Below, piece by piece: positions 17,901-27,008 of a stretch of 39,787 nt of DNA. The stretch covers positions 1-39,787 of the forward strand of contig JACPCW010000098.1 of the NCBI GenBank assembly GCA_016184365.1, in the 5' to 3' direction. Below the pieces are notes generated by a model, which saw only the letters and a program-made list of their open reading frames with translations, was not told the DNA's origin and searched no databases. Within the stretch, counting starts at the first letter, position 1, and each line of letters opens with the position of its first letter. Origin of the DNA: Candidatus Rokuibacteriota bacterium (GTDB taxonomy: Bacteria; Methylomirabilota; Methylomirabilia; Rokubacteriales; CSP1-6). The position numbers were made by a program, and so were the translations under genes.

Positions 17901-18620
17901 GTAGAAGCCGGCCGCGCCCTTGTGCTTGGCGAAGTCGGTCGCCCAGCTGCCCTGGTCAGCCGAGAACGGGATCCGCGTGTAGCTGCCGGAGGCGAAGCAG
18001 TTCGCCGTCTGCAGGTACATCATGTCGTGGTTCTGCAGCGCGTCCATGAGCGCCTGCATCGCCTGCAGCGGCGCTTCGCCGTAGTGATAGTTGAGGTACA
18101 GGTTCAGGTTGATGCCGCCGAGCTGGCGCTTGCCGCCCGGGGCGAAGAGGGTCGACTCGTACGACGCCGGGTCCGTGAAGTAGCTGAGCCCGGAGTCGTA
18201 CACGCCGAGGCCGAAGCGCGGCTTGTTCTGCATCAGCAGTCGGCCGTTCTTGTCGTGGCTGACGTTCATCGACGCCCGGTCGGACGCCGGAACCGGCATC
18301 ACGTCCCACGTGCCGAGCGTGGTTCCGCCCTGCGCGACGGTCACCGTGTACGGATGCTTCGGGGTGAGCGTGCTGGACGCGATCTTGACCGGCTGGCCGC
18401 TCGACGTCGACGTCGCGACGGTCGCGCCGGACACCTTGTCGCTCACGGTCACGGTCGCACCGGACGGAGCCTCGACGAGAATCTCCGGGCGATCGTCGAA
18501 AATGAGACCACGATAATTCGGGTACAGCAGGAATGCGCCCGGGACGGCTTGCGCGAACGCCGCAGGAGCCGAGCCCCAGACGAGCATGACTGCCAGAGCA
18601 CCCAATAACCAACGCTTCAT
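14928..18620 (-). CDS. Secreted glycosidase-like protein with C-terminal beta-sandwich modules
   Basis: About 1230 residues. The signal peptide is residues 1-24 (MKRWLLGALAVMLVWG...AFAQ). A beta domain (about 25-125) precedes a region of about 130-420 that looks like a TIM barrel of glycoside hydrolases. IMDECEEP (acidic residues 243-247) and GLFWWEIG (Glu371) are placed like the two catalytic carboxylates of clan GH-A, but I cannot name a family. A beta-sandwich (470-540), a Gly/Pro linker (541-560) and seven Ig-like modules in the order A-A-B-A-B-C-B fill the rest. The start ATG at 18,620 is set by the signal peptide; the ribosome site is only a G-run. A sigma-54-type promoter candidate lies 69 bases upstream. 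The role may be surface polysaccharide binding or breakdown. Confidence 0.78.
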   Translation of the reverse strand: MKRWLLGALAVMLVWGSAPAAFAQAVPGAFLLYPNYRGLIFDDRPEILVEAPSGATVTVSDKVSGATVATSTSSGQPVKIASSTLTPKHPYTVTVAQGGTTLGTWDVMPVPASDRASMNVSHDKNGRLLMQNKPRFGLGVYDSGLSYFTDPASYESTLFAPGGKRQLGGINLNLYLNYHYGEAPLQAMQALMDALQNHDMMYLQTANCFASGSYTRIPFSADQGSWATDFAKHKGAAGFYIMDECEEPLVPETKQHHQALAAKAPGTMTFAATLAGPKPEHDIRKWTQTQDMLGTDPYPLFGAEPTQGYSHFQVADYVAYARSAARDSRPIFSVLQFFKFTSDSRWPTAAEQRAHAIMSIVEGADGLFWWEIGQNGLQKDPSQFATQMAILKANVNELAALESVLVAPDAPTALPGNTTQYADEKAGRIAQLNLSKTNSWLWNAKTMYQREIDRINAGDLSHSPMLPGAADVRTKVKVVGGKGYVFAYNYTNKTLPVTFTWHTGPGTVTENKSGTSYPVSGSSWSDSFGAYESRIYVISNGGTPPGGGGDEPPPPPPPTDPTVTFTNPADAATVTGTTTVTMTAAGGSGSGYGYKLDVDGANVYTGANGTFSWNTTTVANGAKTLIATVTDSNGKTGTASISVTVSNVIPAPTVTFTAPANGATVSGTTTVTMAGSGGSGSGYSYKLAIDGTEVHSGTSASYSWNTTTTANGAKTLTAAVTDSNGKTGTASISVTVSNTTTASFAVSFSNPTTDGVTVSGNLSVGLSTTAPWGQSKTWKLSAGDKVLTTVTNTGTVLWYTLDTRTLPDGLNTLKAEVAYNGETASANRTINVANGATTPPPPPASPTVSFTSPANGATVSGATTVTLAASGGSGSGYGYKLAVDGTSVYSGTSPSFSWNTTTAANGTKTLTATVTDSAGGTGTASVAVTVSNTVTAPPASFTVSFTNPTTDGMTVSGNLSVGLGTTAPWGQSKTWKLSVGDKVLTTVTNTGTVLWYTLNTTTLADGLQTLKAEVTYDGATASATRTINVTNGTTTPPPPATLTAAISSPAEGATVSGTQTVSMTSSGGASGSRTFKLEQVVGGTTTLLSTQTVSGTSASYGWNTTSVANGAVTLRLTVTDSAGASTSVTRSVTVSNTVTPPADFTATVTSPAEGATVATRFSIGTSTTAPWGKSKTFTVLVDGKVVGTKTTTGTVFWVSATVARGKHTIVVKVTYNGQTATSPTRTITSR
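14931..16950 (-). repeat. A-A-B-A-B-C-B module array
   Basis: Seven coding repeats of about 270-300 bases. The A modules (GSGSGYGYKL, FSWNTTTVANGAKTL) are Ig-like repeats of the bacterial Big type. The B modules carry TTAPWGQSKTW and NTGTVLWYT, and the C module carries GGASGSRTFKLEQV. B and C recur in the adjacent matrixin gene with high DNA similarity, suggesting exchange or duplication between the two genes. The last B copy (TTAPWGKSKTF) is the most diverged. Confidence 0.75.
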
Positions 18621-18688
18621 GCGAACCCCCGTTCCGGCCCCGACAGTCATACAAAGTCGGAAATGTTTTTCAGGGCCACCCACGGCAA

Positions 18689-18704
18689 GGCAAGTCATCT
18701 GCCA
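18689..18704 (-). promoter_or_regulatory. Candidate sigma-54 (-24/-12) promoter
   Basis: On the minus strand the bases read TGGCAGATGACTTGCC. TGGCA and TTGC stand with exactly ten bases between the GG and GC pairs, the spacing required by sigma-54. The match fails only at the base after TGGCA and at the last base. A start near 18,678 would leave a leader of about 58 bases before the ATG at 18,620. No activator gene is next to it. Confidence 0.45.
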
Positions 18705-18868
18705 GACCTGAATCGCCGCTAAGTGCGCTCAGCATCGACTTTGGAGTTTCTTCACCCGGTCACGCTCCCGAGGCGGTGTCAGGAACCCGACACTCCGGAA
18801 CGTCCGCGCACGGCCGGTGCGCGCCGTGGCATGATCAGCCGCTCGCGGATTTCGTCAGGGGGTGCGAA

Positions 18869-20302
18869 GTGGCCGGTTTCGCTGACTTCGAGGCGTACGA
18901 CGGGCTCGGGCTCGCGGAGCTCGTCCGCAACGGCAAGGTCCCGCCGGAGGAGTTGCTCGACGCCGCGATCGACCGCGTCGAGGCGCGCAACGGCGCCGTC
19001 AACGCCGTCATCGCACGTCTGTACGATTACGGGCGCCGGGCGATCGCGGACGGTCTGCCCGACGGGCCGTTCCGCGGCGTGCCGTATCTCCTGAAGGATC
19101 TCGGCGGCTGGCTCGCCGGCGATCGGGTGACCCGCGGCTCGCGCTTCTTCGCGGATTCGCCGCCCGCCGCCGCCGACAGCGAACACGTGCGGCGCCTGAA
19201 GCGCGCCGGCCTCGTGATCTTCGGACGCACGAACTCCTGCGAGCTCGGCCTGTCGCTCACGTGCGAGCCGCAGCTCTACGGCCCGACGCGCAGCCCGTGG
19301 GACCCCGCGCGGATTTCCGGCGGCTCGTCAGGCGGCGCCGCGGCCGCGGTCGGCGCACGCATGCTGCCGATGGCGCACGCCTCGGACGGCTTCGGCTCGA
19401 TCCGCGCCCCCGCCGCGTGCTGCGGCCTCGTCGGGCTCAAGCCGACGCGCGCGCGCAACACGATGACGCCGTACGCCGGTGAAGGCCTCGGCGGTCTGTC
19501 GGCCGAGCACGCGGTGACGCTGACGGTGCGCGACACCGCCGCGCTGCTCGACGCGACGGCGGGTCTCGGCGCCGGCGATCCCTACGCCGCGCCGGCTCCG
19601 GCGCGGCCGTTCCTCGCCGAGTGCGGCGCCGATCCCGGACGGCTGCGCATCGCGTTCACGACGAAGAGCCCGAACGGCGCGCCCGTGGCCGCCGACTATC
19701 TCGCCGCGCTGCAGGAGACCGCGAAGCTCTGCGCCGATCTCGGTCACCAGGTCGAGGAAGCGGATCCGACCGTCGACGGCGACCGGATCGTGCCGACGTT
19801 TCTGACGCTCGCGTCGGCGAACACGGTCGTGAACCTCGCCGGTCATCCCACGAAGGGCCGTCCGCCCGAGCCCGGTGAAGTCGAGAAGGTCACGTACGCG
19901 ACCGGCAAGCTCGGCGAGCAGGTCACGGGCGCCGACTACGTGCGCGCGACGCAGACGGCGCATCGGCTCGGCCGGCAGATGGCGGCGTTCCATGCGAGCT
20001 GGGACGTGCTGCTGACGCCCGGGCTCGGCACGTTGCCGCCGCCGATCGGCTGGATCGACATGATGATGGACGACGTGCACGAATACTGGCGCCGCGTGTT
20101 CGCCTTCTCGCCGTTCACCGTCTGGTTCAACATCACCGGGCAGCCCGCGATGATGCTGCCGCTCGGCCGCGCGGCGAGCGGATTCCCGATCGCCGTGCAG
20201 CTCGTCGCGCCGTACGGCGCCGACGCCACGCTCTTCCGCCTTGGCACCCAGCTCGAAGCCGCGCGCCCATGGTTCGCGCGCACACCGGAGGTCGCACGAT
20301 GA
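18869..20302 (+). CDS. Amidase signature family hydrolase
   Basis: A 477-residue amidase signature enzyme that would cleave a carboxamide or amide-linked compound. The Ser-cisSer-Lys triad is visible: Lys76 in LLKDLGG, the cis-Ser in GGSSGG (about 153-154), and the nucleophile Ser177 in [10 protein letters not shown], where relatives usually have DTGGSIR. I start at GTG 18,869, six bases after AGGGGG; a longer frame from 18,776 adds residues not seen in the family. The last bases overlap the start of the next gene (ATGA). As first gene of an operon with an oxidase and an ABC importer, it probably acts on the imported compound. Confidence 0.88.
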   Translation: MAGFADFEAYDGLGLAELVRNGKVPPEELLDAAIDRVEARNGAVNAVIARLYDYGRRAIADGLPDGPFRGVPYLLKDLGGWLAGDRVTRGSRFFADSPPAAADSEHVRRLKRAGLVIFGRTNSCELGLSLTCEPQLYGPTRSPWDPARISGGSSGGAAAAVGARMLPMAHASDGFGSIRAPAACCGLVGLKPTRARNTMTPYAGEGLGGLSAEHAVTLTVRDTAALLDATAGLGAGDPYAAPAPARPFLAECGADPGRLRIAFTTKSPNGAPVAADYLAALQETAKLCADLGHQVEEADPTVDGDRIVPTFLTLASANTVVNLAGHPTKGRPPEPGEVEKVTYATGKLGEQVTGADYVRATQTAHRLGRQMAAFHASWDVLLTPGLGTLPPPIGWIDMMMDDVHEYWRRVFAFSPFTVWFNITGQPAMMLPLGRAASGFPIAVQLVAPYGADATLFRLGTQLEAARPWFARTPEVAR

Positions 20303-21333
20303 CCTGGCCGTACGTCACCATCCCCGAGATTCGCCGTGCCGCGCGCGAGAAGCTGCCGCGGGAAGCCTGGAACTTCGGCGACGGCGGCTCGGAGACCGAG
20401 ATCACCATGCGCCGCAACCGGCGCGCGATCCGCCGCCTGGCCATCCGCCAGGACATCCTCGTCGACGCGCGCGTGCTCGAGCTCGCGACGTCGCTCTGCG
20501 GCGTGCCGCTGTCGTGGCCGGTCGTGATCGCGCCGATGGGCGGGCTCGTGCTGTTTCATCCGGAAGGCGACGTCGAGATGGGCCGCGGCGCGCAGCTCGC
20601 GGACACGCTGCAGTTCCTGTCGGGCGCGACCGGCTGGCCCGTCGAAGACGTCGCGAAGGGCAGCTCGGGACCGAAGATGTTCCAGCTCTATCACCACGGC
20701 GACCGCGCGTGGGTCGCCGATCTCATGGCGCGCGTCGAGGCGTCGGGGTACCACTCGGTCGTCCTCACCGTCGACGTCCAGGTCTACAGCCGCCGCGAGC
20801 GCGACGTCGCCGCGCGGTGGAGCCCGCGCGAGGCGATGAAGATCGCGCCGAACCCGCGCGGTCCGGATCCGCACTACCCGACGCGGCTCACGTGGGACGA
20901 CGTCGATTGGCTGCGCAAGACGACGAAGCTGCCGGTCGGCCTGAAGGGCATCATGACCGCGCGCGACGCGCGCCGTGCCATCGAACACGGCGTGAAGATC
21001 GTCTGGGTCTCGAACCACGGCGGGCGACAGCTCGATGCGACGCAGGCGTCGATCGACGCGCTGCCGGCGGTCGTCGACGCGGTGGCGGGGGCGGCGGACA
21101 TCGTCATCGACGGCGGCTTCACGCGCGGCACCGACGTGCTGAAAGGCCTCGCGCGCGGAGCGAACGTGATCGCCGTCGGTCGCCAGGCGCTCTGGGGACT
21201 CGCCGTCAACGGCGCGCCAGGCGTGGAAAACGCGCTCGGACTGCTGCGCGAAGAGCTGAAGATCGCGATGGCGTTGTCGGGCCACACGAGCATCCAGCGC
21301 CTGACACCCGATCTCGTGTTCCAGGTTGATTGA
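20299..21333 (+). CDS. FMN-dependent 2-hydroxy-acid oxidase/dehydrogenase
   Basis: A 344-residue flavoprotein of the lactate/glycolate oxidase family. The active-site base His240 lies in SNHGGRQLD, and the FMN-binding Lys lies in LPVGLKGIM. QLY near residue 130 supplies the conserved Tyr, and the C-terminal IDGGFTRGTDVLKGLARGA and VGR bind the phosphate. It oxidises a 2-hydroxy acid to the keto acid. GGAGGT lies six bases before the ATG, which overlaps the amidase stop by four bases. The order amidase-oxidase suggests that hydrolysis releases a hydroxy acid that is then oxidised; this link is inferred. Confidence 0.9.
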   Translation: MTWPYVTIPEIRRAAREKLPREAWNFGDGGSETEITMRRNRRAIRRLAIRQDILVDARVLELATSLCGVPLSWPVVIAPMGGLVLFHPEGDVEMGRGAQLADTLQFLSGATGWPVEDVAKGSSGPKMFQLYHHGDRAWVADLMARVEASGYHSVVLTVDVQVYSRRERDVAARWSPREAMKIAPNPRGPDPHYPTRLTWDDVDWLRKTTKLPVGLKGIMTARDARRAIEHGVKIVWVSNHGGRQLDATQASIDALPAVVDAVAGAADIVIDGGFTRGTDVLKGLARGANVIAVGRQALWGLAVNGAPGVENALGLLREELKIAMALSGHTSIQRLTPDLVFQVD

Positions 21334-21352
21334 CGTTACGGCGGCACCTCGT

Positions 21353-22381
21353 ATGTCGCTTCTGACTGTCCGCGATCTTTCGGTCGAGTTCGACACGCGC
21401 GACGGTCTCGTCCGCGCCGTCAATGGCGTGAGCTTCGACCTCGACGCCGGGCAGGCGCTCGCGCTCCTCGGCGAATCCGGCTCCGGCAAGAGCGTCACCC
21501 TTCGCGCGATCCTCGGGCTGCACGGCCACGCGCGCACGCGCGTCGCGGGCGAAGTCGTGGTCAAGGGCCGCGACGTGAATCGCCTCGACGAGCGCGCACG
21601 CCAGGGCCTGCGCGGCGGCGTCGTGTCGATGGTGTTCCAGGAGCCGATGACCGCGCTCGACCCCGTCTACACGATCGGCGCGCAGATCGTGGAGACGCTG
21701 CTGCAGCACCGCGACCTCGATCGCGACGCCGCGCGCCGGCGCGCGCGCGAGCTGCTCGATCTCGTGCAGGTGCCGTCGCCCGAGCGGTGCCTGGCCAGCT
21801 ATCCCCACGAGATCTCCGGCGGGATGCGCCAGCGCGCCATGATCGCCATCGCGCTCGCGTGCGAGCCCGAGCTGCTGCTCGCGGACGAGCCGACGACCGC
21901 GCTCGACGTCACCGTGCAGGCGCAGATCCTGTGGCTCCTGCGCGATCTGCAGAAGCGGCTCGGGCTCGCGGTGATCTTCGTGACGCACGACCTCGGCGTC
22001 GCGGCCGAGATCGCCGACGCCGCCGCCGTCATGTACGCCGGGCGCATCGTCGAGCAGGCGCCCATCCGCGAGCTCTTCCAGCGCCCCGCCCATCCATATA
22101 CCGAAGGCCTGATGCAGGCGACGGTGCGCCGCGGCCAGAAGGGCCAGGCGCTCGTGCCGATTCCGGGCGCGCCCCCGAATCTCGCCGCGCTCCCCCCCGG
22201 CTGCGCGTTCGCGCCGCGGTGTGCGCGCGTGCGCGACGAATGTGTGGCCGCGCCGCCGGCCGTGCATACCGTCGGTCCCGGCCACCTGGCACGCTGTCAT
22301 CTCGTTCCCGAACGGTTCGGGCGTCCGCGCACCGAGCCGTTGTCCATCGCCGTGAACCTCGACCAGGGAGGATCTGCATGA
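21353..22381 (+). CDS. Oligopeptide-type ABC transporter ATP-binding protein (DppD/OppD-like)
   Basis: A 342-residue ATPase with Walker A GESGSGKS, Q-loop VFQEPMTALDP, signature ISGGMRQRA, Walker B LLLADEPTTALDV and the switch His in VTHDLGV. The C-terminal oligopeptide/dipeptide extension (HPYTEGLM, then GCAFAPRCARV with its cysteines) identifies the OppD/DppD class. The start is ATG 21,353, 19 bases after the oxidase stop; the ribosome site is weak. Its stop overlaps the ATG of the binding-protein gene by four bases. It should pair with the second ATPase at the end of the operon to power import through the two permeases. Confidence 0.92.
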   Translation: MSLLTVRDLSVEFDTRDGLVRAVNGVSFDLDAGQALALLGESGSGKSVTLRAILGLHGHARTRVAGEVVVKGRDVNRLDERARQGLRGGVVSMVFQEPMTALDPVYTIGAQIVETLLQHRDLDRDAARRRARELLDLVQVPSPERCLASYPHEISGGMRQRAMIAIALACEPELLLADEPTTALDVTVQAQILWLLRDLQKRLGLAVIFVTHDLGVAAEIADAAAVMYAGRIVEQAPIRELFQRPAHPYTEGLMQATVRRGQKGQALVPIPGAPPNLAALPPGCAFAPRCARVRDECVAAPPAVHTVGPGHLARCHLVPERFGRPRTEPLSIAVNLDQGGSA

Positions 22382-23976
22382 CACGCATCGTGGTCTCCAT
22401 CGTCAGCCTCGTCGTCGCGCTCGCGCTCGCGAGCCCGGCGGCCGCACAAGGCACGCTCCGCATCGGGATGACGGCGAGCGACATCCCCTACACCGGCGGA
22501 CAGACGGACAACGGGTTCGAGGGCTTCCGGTTCGTCGGCTACCAGATCTACGAGCCGCTGATCGCGTGGGATCTGACGCGCGGCGACCGCCTCGCGCCGC
22601 TCGTGCCGGGTCTCGCCGAGTCGTGGGAAGTTCGCAAGGACCAGCCGACGAAGTGGGTCTTCAAGCTACGTAAGGGCGTGAAGTTCCACGACGGCAGCCC
22701 GTTCAACGCCGACGCCGTCGTCTTCACGTACGAGTCGATCAAGAAGAAGGACGCGGCGCACTTCGACACGTACGGGTCCGCGCAGGTGACGTTCCGCCTC
22801 GCGTCGCTCACCGGCATCAAGAAGATCGACGAGCACACCGTCGAGTTCGAGACGAACAAGCCGACGAGCTTCGTGCCGTACCAGCTCTGCTACATGCTCG
22901 TCGTCTCGCCGGCGCAGTGGCAGAAGTTCAAGGACTGGCGCAAGTTCGCGGAGCAGCCGTCCGGCACCGGGCCGTTCAAGGTCACGCGGCTCGTGCCGCG
23001 CGAGCGGCTCGAGCTCGAGGCGAACAAGACGTACTGGGACGCGAAGCGCCGGCCGAAGGTGGACAAGCTCGTGCTGCTGCCGCTGCCCGAGCCGACGACG
23101 CGGCTGGCCGCGCTCCGCAGCGGCCAGGTCGACTGGATCGAGGTGCCGCCGCCCGATTCGATCCCGCAGCTCAAGGGCGCCGGCTTCCAGCTCGTGATGA
23201 ACAGCTATCCGCACAACTGGACGCACACGCTCCGTCTCGACAAGGAGCCGTGGAACAACAAGCTCGTCCGGAAAGCGGCGAACTACGCGATCGACCGCGT
23301 CGGCATCTGCAAGAACCTCCTGAACGACACGTGCATCCCCGCGACCGGCATCGCGTACAAGGGCCATCCGTGGTTCGGCAAGCCGAAGGAGACGTACGCG
23401 TACAACCCCGCGAAGGCGAAGGCGCTGCTGAAGCAGGCCGGCTTCGACGGCACGAAGCGGCCGGCGAAAGCGGTCCACCTGATCTCGACATCGGGCTCCG
23501 GGCAGATGCTGCCGCTCGCGATGAACGAGCTGATTCAAAAGAACCTGAAGGACGTCGGCATCGACGTCGACCTGCAGCCGGTGGAATGGAACACGCTGCT
23601 GACGCGCTGGCGCGCCGGCTTCAAGACGGCGGACAACGAAGGGCTCAACGCCTGGAACATCTCGTGGAACTTCCTCGAGCCGTGGAGCGGGTTCGGCCGC
23701 TTCTTCCACTCGAAGTCGGTGGTGCCGGTGTCGGTCAACACGATGCCGTACCTGAACCCGGAAGCCGACAAGCTCATCGACGAGGCGGAACGGACGTTCG
23801 ACATCGCCAGGCAGAACGAGGTCCTCGCGAAGCTCCACGAAATCCTGGTGGACGACGCGCCGTGGATCTTCGTCGTCCACGACCTGAACCCGCGCGCGCT
23901 GTCGGCGAAGGTGAAGGGCTTCGTCCAGCCGCAGAGCTGGTTCGTCGACCTCACGTCCGCGAGCGTGACGCGCTGA
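22378..23976 (+). CDS. ABC transporter substrate-binding protein (family 5, peptide/nickel type)
   Basis: A 532-residue periplasmic binding protein of SBP family 5. The signal peptide is MTRIVVSIVSLVVALALASPAAAQ, without a lipobox Cys. The family signatures include VPGLAESWEV, KLRKGVKFHDGSPFNADAVVFTYE, GTGPFKVTRL and YNPAKAKALLKQAGF. GGGAGGA stands five bases before the ATG, which overlaps the stop of the ATPase gene. The ligand is not predictable; family members bind peptides, opines, sugars and amides. The enzymes in the operon hint at an amide-containing organic acid. Confidence 0.92.
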   Translation: MTRIVVSIVSLVVALALASPAAAQGTLRIGMTASDIPYTGGQTDNGFEGFRFVGYQIYEPLIAWDLTRGDRLAPLVPGLAESWEVRKDQPTKWVFKLRKGVKFHDGSPFNADAVVFTYESIKKKDAAHFDTYGSAQVTFRLASLTGIKKIDEHTVEFETNKPTSFVPYQLCYMLVVSPAQWQKFKDWRKFAEQPSGTGPFKVTRLVPRERLELEANKTYWDAKRRPKVDKLVLLPLPEPTTRLAALRSGQVDWIEVPPPDSIPQLKGAGFQLVMNSYPHNWTHTLRLDKEPWNNKLVRKAANYAIDRVGICKNLLNDTCIPATGIAYKGHPWFGKPKETYAYNPAKAKALLKQAGFDGTKRPAKAVHLISTSGSGQMLPLAMNELIQKNLKDVGIDVDLQPVEWNTLLTRWRAGFKTADNEGLNAWNISWNFLEPWSGFGRFFHSKSVVPVSVNTMPYLNPEADKLIDEAERTFDIARQNEVLAKLHEILVDDAPWIFVVHDLNPRALSAKVKGFVQPQSWFVDLTSASVTR

Positions 23977-23999
23977 GGCGCCGGACCGCGTAACCCGCG

Positions 24000-24938
24000 A
24001 TGTGGCAGTACGTCGGCCGGCGTCTCCTGCTCGCGATCCCGACGCTGCTCGGGGCGAGCATCATCGTCTTCGCGATGGTGCATCTCGCCCCCGGCGACCC
24101 GATCGCGGCGGTGATGCCGGCCGACGCGAGCGGCGCGGACATCGAAGCCACGAAGAAGGCGTACGGCTTCGACAAGCCGCTCCCGGTGCAGTACGTCGTC
24201 TGGCTCGGCAAGGTGGTGCAGGGCGATCTCGGCCGCTCGATCGCCACGCGCCGCGCGGTGATCCTCGACGTGCGCGACGCGCTCATCAACAGTCTCGTGC
24301 TCGCCGTCTCGTCGTCGGTGCTGGCGTTCGGCGTCGGCATCGCGCTCGGCCTGCTCGCCGCGTTCCGGCAGGGCAAGGCGCTCGACAAGCTCGCCAGCGG
24401 GATCGCCGTGATCGGCGTGTCGGTGCCGCACTACTGGGCGGGCATCATCCTCATCATCGTCTTCTCCGTGCAGCTCAACTGGCTGCCGGCGATGGGCGCC
24501 GCGTCCGACGGCGGCGTCATCGAGTACCTGCGCCACATGGTGCTGCCGACGGTGGCGCTCGCGCTGATCCCGCTCGGCGTCATCACGCGCGTCGTGCGGT
24601 CGGCCGCCCTCGACATCCTCGCGCAGGAATTCGTCCTCGCGCTCCGCGCCAAGGGCCTCTTCGATCGCCGCGTGTTCCTGCACGTGGTCAAGAACGCGGC
24701 GCCCCAGATCTTCACCGTCCTCGGCCTCCAGTTCGGCTTCCAGCTCGGCGGCTCGGTGCTGGTGGAAGCCGTGTTCTCGTGGCCCGGCACCGGCTACCTG
24801 CTGAACCTGGCGATCTTCCAGCGCGACATCCCGGTGCTGCAGGGCGTGATCCTCGTCCTGGCCGCCTTCTTCGTGCTGCTGAACCTGCTCGTCGACGTGC
24901 TGCAGACGCTCGTCGACCCGCGGATCGCGCGCCACTGA
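24000..24938 (+). CDS. Oligopeptide-type ABC transporter permease (DppB-like)
   Basis: A 312-residue inner-membrane permease with an N-terminal helix (RRLLLAIPTLLGASIIVFAMVHLAPGDP), the PGDP loop characteristic of DppB/OppB, and about five further helices. The ATPase-contacting EAA loop is EFVLALRAKGLFDRRVFLHVVKN, and the end is VDVLQTLVDPRI. It starts 23 bases after the binding-protein gene, and its stop overlaps the start of the second permease by one base (TGATG). Confidence 0.93.
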   Translation: MWQYVGRRLLLAIPTLLGASIIVFAMVHLAPGDPIAAVMPADASGADIEATKKAYGFDKPLPVQYVVWLGKVVQGDLGRSIATRRAVILDVRDALINSLVLAVSSSVLAFGVGIALGLLAAFRQGKALDKLASGIAVIGVSVPHYWAGIILIIVFSVQLNWLPAMGAASDGGVIEYLRHMVLPTVALALIPLGVITRVVRSAALDILAQEFVLALRAKGLFDRRVFLHVVKNAAPQIFTVLGLQFGFQLGGSVLVEAVFSWPGTGYLLNLAIFQRDIPVLQGVILVLAAFFVLLNLLVDVLQTLVDPRIARH

Positions 24939-25833
24939 TGGATTCCGGCGTGTCCGTCGTGACGCTGCCGCGCGAGACGGCCGTGCTGGCCGGCTCGCCG
25001 ATGTCCTACTGGCGCACGGTCGCGTGGCGCCTGGCGCGCGACCCGGCGACGGTCGTCGCCGGCACGCTGCTGGTGCTCATCGTCTTGTCGGCCGTCCTCG
25101 CGCCGTGGATTGCGCCCCACGATCCGAACGCCGGCTCGATCCGGCTGCGGCTCGCCCCGGTCGGTGCGCCGCCCCACGTACTCGGCACCGACGAGCAGGG
25201 CCGCGACATGCTGAGCCGGCTCTTGTGGGGCGGCCGCATGACGCTCATCGCCGGGCTGACGCCGGTCGTCGTCGCGTTCCTGCTCGGCACCGCGCTCGGC
25301 GTCGTCGCGGGCTACGCCGGCGGGCTCACGAACATGCTCGTGATGCGGACGATGGACATCTTCTACGCGTTCCCGGCCGTCCTGCTCGCCATCGCGATCT
25401 CCGGCTCGCTCGGCCCGGGGCTGTTCAACACGTTGATCTCGCTCTCGATCGTCTTCGTCCCGCGCGTCGTGCGCGTGGCCGAATCGGCGACCGTGCAGGT
25501 GAAAGGCCTCGAGTACGTCGCCGCCGCGCGCGCGAGCGGCGCCGGTGTGACCCAGATCCTCCGCCACCACCTGCTCGCGAACATCCTCGGGCCCATCCTC
25601 GTCTTCTCGAGCACCCAGGTGTCGCTGTCCATCATCCTCGCGGCCGGTCTGTCGTTCCTCGGGCTCGGCGTGACGCCGCCCGCGGCCGAATGGGGCCTCA
25701 TGCTCAACACGCTGCGCCAGTCGATCTACGTGAACGCCGTCGTCCCCGCCCTGCCGGGACTCGCGATCTTCCTGACGTCGATGGCATTCAATCTGTTATC
25801 GGACGGTCTGCGCGACGCGATGGAGCTGCGCGG

Positions 25834-25837
<4 letters not shown>
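24938..25837 (+). CDS. Oligopeptide-type ABC transporter permease (DppC-like)
   Basis: A 299-residue permease with the family features of DppC/OppC: the conserved periplasmic stretch HVLGTDEQGRDMLSRLLWG, several membrane helices, the EAA loop EYVAAARASGAGVTQILRHHLL and the terminal AIFLTSMAFNLLSDGLRDAME. It forms the channel with the DppB-like protein. The ATG shares a base with the upstream stop, and the next ATPase start overlaps its own stop by four bases, so expression is tightly coupled. Confidence 0.93.
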
Positions 25838-26847
<1,010 letters not shown>

Positions 26848-26856
26848 GCGCGCATC

Positions 26857-26970
26857 GTGGACGTGTACTGGCAGACGCTCTTCGCGCGACGTCTGATCGC
26901 CGCTGTCGCGCGGCGCCGGAGCGAGTCGGTCTGGCCCGCCGGAATATTAGCCACACGCGCTGAGCGCTAA
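26857..26970 (+). pseudogene. Severed 5' end of the glycolipid-binding/Nudix gene
   Basis: GTG 26,857 opens a 37-codon frame starting with VDVYWQTLFA, followed by unrelated residues and a TAA at 26,970. YWQTLFA is the same peptide, from the same 22 bases, that opens the conserved part of the fusion protein at 28,401. I read this as the original start of that gene, cut off by the insertion. Confidence 0.6.
26866..26887 (+). repeat. Left copy of the 22-bp direct repeat
   Basis: It starts TACTGGCAGACGCTC and is identical to 28,401-28,422. The preceding and following bases differ, so 22 is the full exact length. It encodes YWQTLFA in the severed start. Confidence 0.9.
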
Positions 26971-26996
26971 CTCTTCGTGAGACTTCTCCTTCAGGT

Positions 26997-27002
26997 CATA
27001 AT
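26997..27002 (+). promoter_or_regulatory. Candidate -10 element of a leaderless promoter
   Basis: CATAAT lies six bases before the ATG at 27,009, the same distance as TATACT before the GTG at 6537. No Shine-Dalgarno sequence fits that ATG. TTCGTG, 17 bases upstream, is a weak -35. A transcript starting at or near the ATG would serve the whole insertion. Confidence 0.4.
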
Positions 27003-27008
27003 GGCGCC

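Noticed and set aside
14859..18608. Continuous 1249-codon open frame on the plus strand opposite the secreted glycosidase-like gene
   Set aside because: It is rich in Arg, His and Asp with no domain, and it lies wholly opposite a protein with signal peptide, domains and repeats. High GC content and the repeats explain it.
26955..26975. Integron-type attC core site near GCGCTAAC
   Set aside because: The seven-base core does not fit the required pattern and no paired core site or integrase is present.
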